A DNA stretch of 64,000 nt from Beroe forskalii (lineage: Eukaryota > Ctenophora > Nuda > Beroida > Beroidae). A model generated the notes under the pieces. The model did not search any database and was not told where the DNA came from. It saw only the letters and a program-made list of their open reading frames with translations. Location of the stretch: contig WFMF01000128.1 in assembly GCA_011033025.1 (NCBI GenBank), positions 124,001-188,000 of the forward strand. Reading direction: 5' to 3'. Within the stretch, counting starts at the first letter, position 1. Every line of letters starts with the position of its first letter. Made by a program: the position numbers and the translations under genes. Of the stretch, positions 52,312 to 64,000 are shown in pieces.

Positions 52312-55300
52312 GAAATTGGGGAATACGAACTCGTCTTTAAATTCATTTAAAGCCCACCTCGGCTTTAAATTTTGTTTAAAGACGACCTTGAATGTTGGGT
52401 AATACGGACATAAATTTGAATATTTCCTGGACATTTCATGAGCAATTTTTTTGACACGTCATATAAGCATATTCAGCTCTCACAGAGGTCCCAATTATGC
52501 AATTATCCGATCTGTTTCACTTTCAATATAAATTCTCAGAAATTAAATTAATTGATTCATCTAAATTTATTTAAAATTCCAATGAACTATAATTTAAGTA
52601 CTAAAGAACTAGCTGCGATATCTTCTCAATTCTCCATGCCTCACTATTCGGCAGAATTTAGGTGGAATATTTTTGAGAATACCGTCATTGTTTCAGAGAA
52701 ATTACCGCAGTGATGGGAAGTAGTATTATAATCGACGGCAGAAGGCGATTAGGATTTAGCACTTTAAGCTATACCACCTCAAATTGCACAAAGTAATGAC
52801 AAGTTTATAGTTTTATAAAATCATTTACAGATAATTTAAAAGACACATGACGAAAAGATTTCCTAGCTCAAGCTGATTACTGGTACGGCCGTTCGATGCT
52901 AATTGATTTGTAGCTGATGGAATCACCAAATCTACCAGGTCACGCTGATCACGTGACATGAAGTGATTGTCATGTGACATGAACTGATGGCAGAGTTGGG
53001 AAGAGACTGGTGCAGGTTATTACTTTTATGTGTAGTTTTTTGTGTGACGTAGCCGACACTTTGCAAGCAATTTTTATCGGGGATCATCAAGTGAACATTA
53101 AAAGTGTCACAGTGCAGTGTTCACTAGGTCAGAAATCCGCATGTGTAGAATATCAGAAAAACGACAAGTTCAGTATATAGGTATTAGATTGTCGATGTAA
53201 AGACACGATCAACTATGACTGGAAAGTTATTGTCCCGAAGCAATCATTTATTCATTTGGAGTGATTGAAATCGCATCCATTCAAATTCTTTTCATTGAAT
53301 CGTATCCTTTGCATCAGGATTCAGGAATTGCATCGCAACTTTAGAGTCCTACCAACTATCAGAAAGTTGGCAACATTTCCCCATATTGAAACCTATTCTG
53401 TTATTGTGTGCCCACTCAAAACTAAGCCGATATGACGCAATATCTCGACCCACGTACAGACAGATTAAAAACTAGCTAGATGAGATCCAGTCTGTGTAGA
53501 CAAGTCCATGTCATCAAATCACCATGCTATGCCATGACAATGACGTCACTTTCAACTATCTGCTGCACACTATCATCCTGTCTGAGATCTGTAGTTCAGA
53601 TGTTAATTCCTTTTGAGCAGTGAGCTGTCATCAAGCCAGCCAAATGACATGAAACAATGCTTAGAATGGCACGGAACCCATCAACGCCTATAATTTAAAC
53701 ACGCAGCCCTTCACTCTGAAATGCGAGGAATCTCCTGCAATATCAACATATCCGTGGTTTATACGTTAATTCAGTGTTTATAGGAAGTCCTATGGGTTGG
53801 GTATGCGGGGTGTACCAAAGTTTAAGTAGGGACCAGATTCCAAGCATACCGCATGGAGGAGGTTTCTACTTTCCAACATGCTCTAAACTAGTTGCTAGAC
53901 ACAAGAAAGGAAGGTATTCTGCATATTCTGCCATCTACTCATCTAGCTATCTAGGAGGATTTAATCTAAGCATCAGAGCGAGTAATTTAAATAGCATCCA
54001 GGCTTGTGATTAAATTCTCCCATTTCTTCTCCTTGAAACTAGCTACCATGCTGCTATGCATGATAAGATTCCAAGTTTCTATTTGGAAATTGTTTGCTTT
54101 CATGTTCAATATTTAGGTATGCTAAACTTATTAACATGCGTCATACCCTCGTAATGACAGTTCCTAGGAACCCAGAATCACAAAAGAAACCATAAATTTC
54201 AAACTCAAATGTTCCAGATGCCTCAAACATAGCTCCATGGTTTATCTGGATTTACCTCATTGGACTAATGGTTTGAAGTAGAATGCAGTTCGTAAGACAC
54301 GCCCTTTACCTGCCTACAGACACAGCTGGTGCACTTTCATTTTAAAAAAGAAAACGTATTTAAACGCAGCAGTCAATGCCCAACCAATAGCTATAATGGT
54401 GTCTTCTCAACTTGTTGATGAAGCCTCTAAAAAGATGATACTGTAGGTGTATAATTTATTTTCCGAATGATTTTTAAAGTGTTCCAATAAGGCATTATGG
54501 ACTCGGCAAGAGTCGCAATGTATCAATATTGTAGAATAATATTCAAGTTGTCAATGTGAATCGAGTATTTTCAGGTTGGTTCATACCGAATCATATTCAG
54601 ACAAATTTACTGTAAAGATAAAACTTGGTATCATCTAATCATCTATACTGGCTGGCGTATCACAAGGTCAGTAGGTCATCCAGAATACGGGGCCACTTGC
54701 AAATTGGAGACAGGGTATTATTATGAGGAGATTATTCAGTTCACAGCAACCATGAAACACGAGGTGCATTAGAGCATTAGTTTTCAGAACAGTCCTAGGA
54801 AGATTTTACTGAACTCTTCAACGTTCCTATAATTCTTATTCATAAGCGTTCCTATAATCAAGACGTTCTGTGTAAGACACTGTGTTCTGTACCCATCGCC
54901 TCCTGTAGCATCCTACTCCTTCCCTACACGACGTACAACCATCACTACGTCGTACAAACATTGATCTGCATATGATAACCCACACATCATATGTTTGTTT
55001 TTTCGTCGTCGCAACGCAACTTTAATTGGAACTCAGATATAATCGTTTTACGATGGATGGGAAGAACTGACATTGCTTCCCAAACCCGTGCAATATGTAC
55101 ATATATTGCTATGATGTACAACAGTGACAGGATGGATATAATCTCATGAATTGGTCCTGAAACAGGGGGCTAGCAGCATCTACGCAGAGGCGACGATAAA
55201 GGGGCCTACGGAATACGGGGATAAAGAAAATGCCAAAGGTTTTACCCAATTTACGACTGCTCAAGTTTTTAGTACCGAATGTCCATCTTCTTCGTGTAGC

Positions 55301-55701
55301 CTTTATTGTTTTCATCAATGACTATAGCCAGCCAATCAAAATTTATGAAAACTTATGTTATGGAATAAATGACTAAAGTTTCAGTGAAATCTCGTTGAAA
55401 GTTGCAGAAAATCTGCGTAAATAGAATGTTGAAAGACAAGAAGAAACCGCCATAGTTGGTTCAACATTTGAAGCTGACTTCCATTCATTGGCCCTCACAA
55501 TGGTCAATCAAGTCCTCCATTTCGTTAACAAATCCCACGATTTGAAATTTAAACTACGTTTAACTTGAACATATATCTCCGTTCTAAAACGGGTCGTTCC
55601 AACGCATGACAGTGGCATAACAGCATTTCGATGATAGAAATCATATTTTAACACCATCACACTTATTATAACTCCGAGCAATGCAACTTCCTCACGTTTT
55701 G

Positions 55702-55938
55702 TGACGTCATCTAACCCAACATGTGACGTCATTTCATCACGATCTGAGTTCCCACACAAGTCGAATCTACCAACACATCATTTATTTCACGTATACTTCT
55801 ATGCTTCTGTACTAGGACATTCATTTCATTGCCGGTCCCTCACGACTACTAGTTGGCAGGAGGGTGACATTGCCATGTTTAACACGAGGAGCTGATGACG
55901 TCATTATCATGTGTTAACACAGTGAATTGATGACGTCA
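55702..55938. promoter_or_regulatory. Cluster of four TGACGTCA palindromes (CRE-like)
   Basis: TGACGTCA occurs at 55702-55709, 55724-55731, 55896-55903 and 55931-55938. This octamer is the full cAMP-response element bound by CREB/ATF factors. No gene start is recognised beside it, so function is only a possibility. Confidence 0.35.
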
Positions 55939-56326
55939 CACCGATTCCTTGCACTGCAACACACCCCTCCTCCCGTACAACACACTATACTCCTTTCTGA
56001 GGGGTTTTGTTTCCATGGGAACGGTATAGTGCGGAGAAAACACAATATTACTAGTTTCTACCTGCGTCACAGCCACTGGGGAAGCTACGTAACGCTCAGT
56101 TATTGGATGATATTATACTGACTTTACATAACATAAAACCGAGAGGAAAGAAGTTAAGGACGCTGGAATCAAAGTTTTGGAATATATTGGTTTTTAAGCA
56201 TATAGGTAAGCATGTAAGAAGATTTTAAAAGTTTAAACAAATGTTTGCAGTTTGCTTCAGCATTCACCAAACAAGAATAAAGGACCTTCGTCCAAATATT
56301 GCAGCTATTTCTATAAAACTCCCAAA

Positions 56327-56363
56327 AATATTCTGTTTGAAATATTATTTCAAACAGAATATT
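56327..56363. repeat. Perfect 17-bp-arm hairpin
   Basis: AATATTCTGTTTGAAAT (56327-56343) is the exact reverse complement of 56347-56363, with a 3-base loop. Confidence 0.8.
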
Positions 56364-58889
56364 TTTTATTAAATAAGTTTCAAACAATGAGAAAATGAAA
56401 TATAATTTCCATATTTCTAAGTTCTTGCGCCTTTAGACTGGGGTTTCTACCTGCAATGCCGGCACTACGGCTGCCAAGCGCTATTAAGTATGAAGAGTTC
56501 TAAAACTATATTACACAAATTGGATGTCGGTCCCTCTTTGGGTGCATTTATTCCTTATTTGGGCATTATTACTCTGAAGAATCTTGCTGCTGTGATTAAT
56601 GAAGTACTGGCAAAGCTCCTCAGAGTAAATGGGTAATGGAATGGAATAAAGAATAAAGGTGACATGAAACAATGGTGCATGAAAAATGTCTATATTTAGT
56701 TCACTACGGTCAGACGATTCGCAGGAGAAATAAAGTTCTTTTTTCTATATTGCATTCCATATTTTCACGTTAGAAATGATTTTTATCTTTCCATGAATTT
56801 TAGTAGAACATCGCAAAGGTCCTTCTAATACCAAACACCAGTTTATTTTAAGAACACGTGAAGTATTCAAAATAAAGCTCAAAAACGGAGTTCGAGATAT
56901 GACGTAAGCATCACCTAGAATTGCCTCGGAGCCCGGAAGTAACTCTTAAATTACCGACACCTCTATCAAGAATAAATTATATTAAGTTAGAATATATTGA
57001 GATAGATATTGGGCAGACAGGCACAACTGAAGTTTAGTAGATAGGTAGCCTTAAAACTTAGCTTAGCTTTCACCATAAACTTAACAAGGAGGTATGTAGC
57101 TAACTTTGTGTTTAGGCAGTAACCAGAACGTGTCATTTTATCTACAACACGTACAAACACAAAACAGTCAGGCGTAAGGTTGAAAATAGAAAAGGGTTGT
57201 GAAACTGGGCTCAGATGATCCAAAATACTCCTTAAAGTTCTTTTTTTTCACTGAGCATTGGTTAGGATTTGAAGCATCTGAGAAAGTTCGGTAATCCCTC
57301 CAAAGACGGTCAAGAGCCTCAACCCACTTATGAAAATATGGCAGGAGTGATTTCATGCCCTTTTACCCATCGGAATTCAGGACCATTAAAAATAGTGAAC
57401 TTGCCTAGAATTTTATTGAATTCCGCATAACAAATTCAACTAGCATGACGTACTAGATGTTAGCGAGTTAGTGCAGTAAGAATTCAAGAAGTTGGATATA
57501 GGTGATTTTTGCACCTGCCTTCATTGAAATTGCCATGAACATGACTCAATAGTCTGAAAATTATTGTTGAGTGGAGTTCGAACATCAAAGTACTTTGATA
57601 ATATGGGGTACACAATACACAGTGTACATTTACAAATTTAGAAATGCTATTTATACCGTGGGTATGGCCTGATTTGACTTGAAGCCCGCTTCCGTACTAC
57701 GAACGTTTAATAAGCTATTGAGCTGGATCCTTGACTTATCCTCGTCTTATCTTTGATAAGGACATAAGGCTCAGAAGGTCCATGCTTATATCAACTAATT
57801 CTGACTATATTCATTTTAGATCTGAATTCCACAAATTCTTCAACACCATTTTCGGATTTTGAAACTTTAGGAGTTGGGGCACAGTATTTGTCCAATATTC
57901 ATTAATACCTCCAACTGTATTGTACATTTCAACTGATAAGAAGAGTCTATCCATGATCTGATTGCTAGTTATCATCTTAGAAAGTAAGGTCTCATCTCAT
58001 ACTGCTATCATAGTAAAATGAGAGGGAGAGGGAAGACTGAGACCGTCGCTTAGAATGCGACGACAAATTTCCTAGTTGCGATCTATATATTTTTACAAAT
58101 TGCATATATATTATGGTATATAATATATCCCCGGGAGCTTTTTGTCATTTCCCGAGCAAATTACCCCATCTAACTTTGCTCCGACTTTCTGACAAAGATT
58201 TGGGATATATATGGTGTATGTACAGCTCGCGTTTACCTCATAGCTGGAGGAGAAGCTTGTCATTTACCTATCTATAATATGCACCTCTAAAAGTAGAGGA
58301 GAGCCAAATCAAGAAAGTACGGTTGTAACTTGTTTTATTACAGCTTCAGGGATCTGGTTATACGTCTACAGGGTGCCTGGTTAGGTTCTCCTAACCTGAG
58401 TATATCGTAGAGGTGTTTAGACGCCAAAACACAGCAAACATCTACTCATCTTCTAGAGCATTATCCACTGAGTTTCATATGAATGAAGATACTCTTTGAG
58501 GGGTACCAGGCAGAGCTCTCATCATCAGGCAGAGGTTATCGTCTGGATCAATGTCGGAAATATCCAAACAATTATACGCTATTTCGTGTGATGTAATTCA
58601 TGCTGATGCTGGGTCATGTCACGAACTGATATCTGCGTGGAGGCTGATGTTTGGTTGCTTGGAGACCTCCCTGTGTCTGAAGACTGCTTATTCCTAACAC
58701 AGCGAGATAAGGAAATAGCAAAAATTTGATTCAGTATGGTAAATTCCCCTTCTTTTCTCGAGAAAACTAAACACCTTCCGAAGTTCAGCAGTCTTTACTC
58801 CGCTCTGTCATTTGGTCAGATTACAAGGCCATAAAGTACTGGCAACTGCATGTAGTAGCAGTGTATTTGTGGTACTGTGGTCTGTTTAC

Positions 58890-59460
58890 AATACAGCACT
58901 GTGTACTTGCTGAGTGCTGAGAACTGTGTACTGATTGCTGAGTACTGAGTGCTGAGAACAGCTGTATACTGAGGAGTGTGCAGGTAGTTAGGAGTTGCAG
59001 GGCAGTGTTTGTACTGAGTACTGAGTGCTGAGTACTGAGTGCTGAGTACTGAGTGCTGAGAACAGCTGTGTACTGAGAACTGAGTACTGAAAACAGCAGT
59101 ATACTGGGGAGTGTGCAGGTAGTTAGGAGTTGCAGGGCAGTGTTTGTACTGAGTACTGAGTGCTGAGTACTGAGTGCTGAGAACAGCTGTGTACTGAGAA
59201 CTGAGTACTGAAAACAGCAGTATACTGGGGAGTGTGCAGGTAGTTAGGAGTTGCAGGGCAGAGTGTGTACTGAGTGCTGAGAACTGAGTGCTGAGAAAAG
59301 CTGCGTACTGAGAACTGAGTACCACGGTACTGAGGAGTGTGCAGGTAGTTAGGAGTTGCAGGGCAGTGTGTACTGAGTACTGAGTACTGAGGAGTGTGCA
59401 CTGAGGAGTGTGCACTGAGGAGTGTGCAGGTAGTTAGGAGTTGCAGGGCAGCAGTGTGTA
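58890..59460 (+). repeat. Higher-order minisatellite: TGAGTGCTGAGTAC runs plus a 40-base spacer
   Basis: Ten-base TGAGTACTGA/TGAGTGCTGA units alternate with a longer segment, GAGTGTGCAGGTAGTTAGGA followed by GTTGCAGGGCAG. Together they make a period of about 100-120 bases repeated about five times. Cys/Thr/Leu-rich minus-strand frames over it are repeat artefacts. Confidence 0.9.
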
Positions 59461-62400
59461 CACTCTCACTACACCGGGAGAGAAGGGAGTGTGGAGTCAT
59501 TACGTAATGAGGTAATGAGGTAATTAGCCTGCTATCCGCTACCTGGATTATACGTACACAGGATAATGTGAGGCAGGATAATGCGAGGAGATAATAGTGT
59601 GGAGGAGAGAAGAGGAGAGAGGATACTTTGGAAAGGATCGCAGGGTGACAAGAAAAGAGGATTTGAAGAATTGGACCTATTCAATTATTTAACAACAATA
59701 ATTTCACTTTATTACTTCGCTGAATTTCTCATGTCGCTGATTTACTTTGGGATAAAGATTTATGGGAATTCTCAACCCAGGTAGGCACATTTAACCACTT
59801 AATAATGACGGTCAGTGTACAACATGCAGCATTCATTAAGTGGAAATTGTGTGTGGTTCGCATAACTGTGAAATGAAGTCCAACTTTGGTGTAACATGAT
59901 CTAGGATTTGGATCAAATTTTAACAATATGAGAATATTAGTGGTAATATTATTCAATGCAGTTTTATTTAACTTCACAGCGCATTAAGATCAACTTGTAT
60001 CCTGAGAGTTCTGTGTGTGTACTCCTCAATGTCTATTTACTTCTTTACTAAGCCGGCAATCCACAGAATTAACTGGTTAGCCTGCCATGAGACGGTAGCA
60101 TGCACTCTGCACTCCATGGTTTCTGGATCCGTGGTTTCTAGAGTTAATAAACCACACACCACTATTAAAGAAGAGTGTATGTTCTAAACCATGATAATGA
60201 TTAATGACGACACCTGAAGTGTTTTTCATGAACGTTATGAAAACCATTTAGGCACGCATTTAGCAACAAACAATCATTCCTCTTTTGGGTAGGTCCTGTA
60301 CAGTTTACCTTGCCTGTAAACATGTGAAGATATGCAGTTAGGACTTTATGACATAATGCAGGATATATGAGCTCTTACTTCCAAAGAAAATAGCATGCTA
60401 AAATCAGTGAAATACAAATATACATCATGATTTATAAATCATAACATCTTGTTATTTATAACTTATATGACCTGGACGAGGGTCCTAATGTCCTCTAATA
60501 TAGGAGTAGTACGTCGCTGTAATAGCATGGAACACAGATAATGTTCCGAGTAAACTTCAAGCCCATTGGAAGCAATTACTACTGACTTATTGAGTGCATT
60601 GGTAGCTGGCAATACTGGAAATGGACTGTTCTTCAACATTGTCCATTATGAAAAAAACAATGGATGAAATAATTATGTATATAAAGTTTATTAACCTGAG
60701 TTTTTTAGAATTTAAACGTCGGACAAATATATAAGCGAACAGGCAAGGCATGAAAAAAGGAAAGACTGTTTTCAGTTTTTGATAAAGTGATACATAGCTT
60801 TAAGCGCAGTCTAAACCTTTTAAAAGATTCACGAATCTGAAATATAATTGAGATTATTTGATCCAACTACTCAACTACCCTTACCCCTGCACACGTAACC
60901 AGAGCTTTCCATAGCTAAATAACCCTTTATTTCTATGCTGAAAAGAATCAAGTCCCCCTCCCACTTATACTGCAGCTGACAGTTTAGCGAGTGTAATCGA
61001 GTGTTAGATTGATGCGGCACTCTGCTGTATTTGCGAGCTGGTACACTCAATTTCTGTGCGAATAATGCATGTCAATTTTGAAAATATTCAAGCAAATTTT
61101 GTAAAATGAAAACCTGATATCAAAACAACTCAGTTTAATAAATAATTATTTATACTTGTTTTAAATTGAGACTTGTTTTAAATAAACGTTTTCTAGATTT
61201 GTGCTGTTCGCCAGAAATTGCCATTAGGTATTTGATTTTAAATCTTTAATCAAATTACGCATCTTCTGAAACATCAAAGAATTTCCTACGCAAGCACCCC
61301 TACAATACAGTGCTTACTGTACGTCCCAATAATGATTGAAAACGTACACCTTTTACACTTTCATTTCATTTTATTGTCTAAAAAATGGCAGGCAAAATTT
61401 GCCCAGAGTCCATAGATCAACTTGCTGAATATAAAGTTGAAACTCCTCACAGACACCCTCAAACAGATTTCTCTCCACCCACAGACACCCACACATAAGC
61501 ACATACAGATATTTCTCTACCAGTCTGTATGAAATGGTAGCAGCAAACAGTTCATGAGTCAAGTTATCTCTTGACATGTTGTTGCTGCAAGCTCTCATAT
61601 AATGAAGGATGAGCTGGTGTTTTTGCATGCATGTCGTTTTCTCAGAGCATACGATAGTCCGATGCTTTCAGCGTTGTGTCCCGTATGAAAATGCTGCGGC
61701 ATTGTGTGTCAGTGTGTCACTTGGTCCGAGCGTTTAGCATTTGTTTATGTGTGAGTGTGTGAGGATGTAATGCGGAATAATGCTTGGGCGGGACGACCTA
61801 AAACAGGGCAGCAGATCATTGCATTACAGTATTCTGTGCTTCATAGGAAGAGTTAGAAAGATCATAGACGCCATAAAAGCGGATAAAAGGCATCTTTAAT
61901 CCAACTTAACATGAGTTAAAACTAAATCGTGTCCGTATTCGACCAAAACCACGTGAGTAGAAATAAAACATTGTTTTTAAAATCATATTCTGTGACCAAT
62001 TCTCTTACAGAGCTTACAGATTATGTCAAATAAGCAAATAGGGAAGATGTTGAATATATTCTGAAAAAGCATTTGTGTTTGATAAGACCACGAGGGATTA
62101 TTAAAAATATACAGAACTGTGAAGATGTGAGAAAAGGTGGAAATAAAAAATATGAAGGTGTGAGAAAAAGGTGGAAATGAAAGTGGTGATAGACCGTTGT
62201 TTCTGTAAGATAGATAATGAGAAGATGAATTGATTAAAGAATAGAAACTTAGTGGCGTACCAAGCCGTACCATGTATGGTTAATGGAGTAAGAATACTAG
62301 TAGGTATGTAAAAACTAACGAACTAGCATCTTCTTCACCAGAACAGTTCGATGATGGTAGAGCAATGAAGGATGCCTCAATCAAAAATTAAGTCCTTACT

Positions 62401-64000
62401 ACTTTTCTATTGATACTTTTCTCATGCTCTTGATAGTATGTAATTCCCTACTTTCATTTTGTGTGACCAATATTATCACACGATATCTAGAAATTTTGAT
62501 TTATCGTTGGCTACGGAAAATGATGGGTGGTTACCGTGGTTTAGAATGATCAATTGGTATCGTCTAACTGACTACTTTTTGCAGGCAGCATTTATTTATA
62601 GGCACGAGTGTACCTTCATCGGTTGGTTGCTATAAAAACATCAAGAGAACAAACAAAAATAAGGCTAATCATACCTGGATCCAGGCTGAACCTGGAACAA
62701 AACAATCTCCAAACTACTATTAAACTATTACGATGCTGCTTAGAAGGCTGAAAAGACCCTACTGCCTCCCGCGATACCTGGAAAAATGCGATTTATACTT
62801 CAACCAGCTGTTTGGATGAGAGAAACTGCTCGCTGTCCTACTTTCAAACTCATAATTTATTGATTTGGTATAAGTACCCATAATTGACACTATACAACTA
62901 TAATGATGATTTCACCAAGCAGCTTTCTGTTCAGCACTAAGCCTATCCACACAATGATTTCCTCATCAGATTACCCAAACCATAATCTCCGGATTCTGAT
63001 ATTTAGTCTTATCATGTTAGATAATACATTTTGTGTACAATGAAGACCTGGATTCTCTAGGTACCGACCATAATATAATGACGCAATTACAGATCAATGT
63101 AGACAATACTTACCCCATGCTAGACATTTTAGCATTTGATCATAGCTTTTACTGTTTAAATGTTGCTCATTTACTGATTTAGACATATAAATCGTGAATG
63201 AGGACACAAATTCGAGTACCTTATATGCATGAAAATACAGAAATCTGGGTCATGTTCTATCTCTTCTTCATTATTTTATTCGTATTTATAAAACCATTAA
63301 AAAGTACGACTTTACTTTCACAATGTTCACTGCTCATATCTCAGACAACTCAGAGATATTGGGAGAAATGCCTAGTAATGGTCTGTTACCACCTCTATAA
63401 TAACTGATATTAACGAATACCCATTGTCCTGAAAGTGGTGAACTATCATTCTATAACTTTTGAACTTCTTTGCAACACGTTAGTGTGTACATGATGCTAT
63501 ACCTATCCCTTGCTTCATACTCAGTAACAAATCAGCTAATAAATGCTATCTAGATATATTATATTCATTGGATATTGGTCATTTGATGTTTAATAAGTGA
63601 AACAAGCTCTCATATCCCGACTTCATTACATGACTACTTCAAAGCTTCCGGTGTGATGGATGCATTGCAGGAGCTCTGAATGACAGAACCCCTGCAGAGA
63701 AAGTTATTAATCTCCACCATTCAGAGTGTATGTTTGCATGTATGTGTGCTTGTGCGTATGTAAGTGTGTATGTGTGTAAGAGTGTATGTACAGTGAGTGT
63801 GCTCCACAAATAGATCTGCCTCAGATTAATTGTTCACAGGGAGAGATGGAGGTTAATATGGTGGATGGCGGATGTGGAGCATGTATTATATTATTCAGGT
63901 ATGATATATTCACATAGTAGGTATCATTATATGTATGAGTGTTGTGACAAATGTTACCAAGTCATTACTTGTAACATGTGATCCCCCTCCCTTATAACTC
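59461..64000. other. Single-copy intergenic DNA to window end
   Basis: About 4.5 kb, AT-rich, with no supported gene or RNA. A TG-rich simple-sequence tract (TGTATGTGTG-like) lies at about 63727-63800. Short frames at 59581, 61371, 61983 and 63198 have no recognisable features. Confidence 0.5.

Larger units (their letters stand above)
49923..52411. mobile_element. 2.49-kb composite non-autonomous transposon, second copy
   Basis: Terminal inverted repeats ATGTCCGTATTACCCAACAT (49923) and ATGTTGGGTAATACGGACAT (52392-52411) are exact. Next inside are AAAGACGAGCTCGTCTTTAA and repeated TTTAAAGGTGACCTTTAAA palindromes near both ends and at 50690-50870. Inside are a GC-rich cassette with its own inverted ends (50872-51159) and a 100-base-arm palindrome (52045-52311). 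The empty site survives in copy A near 32950 (GTTTAAATTTAAATATTTTC). No transposase or other ORF is present. Confidence 0.88.
49128..53880. repeat. 4.8-kb tandem duplication, second copy (copy C)
   Basis: Begins in AATTTCCTTTTTTACTTTCG and ends at CTTTCCAACATGCTCTAAAC, after which the sequence is unique. It carries the better-preserved copy of the transposon. Confidence 0.88.
53881..58890. other. Single-copy intergenic DNA
   Basis: Five kilobases with no gene I can support. Short frames (at 55109, 55508, 56169, 56987) have no recognisable domain, codon pattern or splice context. It contains the TGACGTCA cluster and the small hairpin listed separately. Confidence 0.5.

Noticed and set aside
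53881-64000. Short frames at 55508, 56169, 56987, 61371, 61983 and 63198
   Set aside because: No recognisable motif, splice context, or second copy; lengths are within chance for AT-rich DNA.

Overview
This is nuclear DNA from an animal. The genes are metazoan cytoskeletal, trafficking and DNA-replication genes with GT-AG introns: a probable HAUS4 tail, a GAK/auxilin gene, DCTN5 and a fragment of RFC1. The window also holds an APE-type LINE, several families of small inverted-repeat elements and TTAGGG-type interstitial repeats. The AT-rich, repeat-rich intergenic DNA and the coexistence of intron-split and single-exon genes suggest a marine invertebrate. I cannot place it more precisely from sequence alone.

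Layout. 1-1085: last four exons of a HAUS4-like augmin subunit (+). 1559-5396: GAK (kinase, PTEN-like, C2, DPF-rich linker, J domain), one long exon with a one-base frame change before the J domain. 5452-5568: a short MITE. 6463-7819: a foldback-like element with T5G/CA5 arms. 7995-10846: DCTN5 in five exons. Its introns carry copies of its own splice boundaries, a 600-bp C-rich minisatellite and a MITE. 11270-12430: a MITE and a GC-rich minisatellite. 12576-13238: the first three exons of RFC1 on the minus strand, cut off by the minisatellite. 13239-16300: AT-rich intergenic DNA with palindromes, an inverted-repeat element and degenerate CCCTAA repeats. 16328-23215: a LINE (-) with an esterase ORF1 and an endonuclease/reverse-transcriptase ORF2, carrying an internal 2,146-bp tandem duplication. 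23221-about 48730: two tandem copies of a roughly 12-kb segment, each with an intact single-exon 3-hydroxyisobutyrate dehydrogenase-like gene. About 44300-53880: a second tandem duplication, about 4.8 kb, that includes a 2.49-kb composite non-autonomous DNA transposon. 53880-64000: single-copy intergenic DNA with one higher-order minisatellite and no gene I can support.

The genes are not an operon or pathway. The common theme is duplication at every scale. Splice junctions and a stop-codon region are repeated as 25-60-bp units, an internal piece of the LINE is doubled, and multi-kilobase segments are repeated in tandem. In several places the repeated unit contains a functional-looking splice site or start codon. 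Single-base indels between neighbouring copies, and the GAK frame change, mean that some consensus error in the assembly must be kept in mind.
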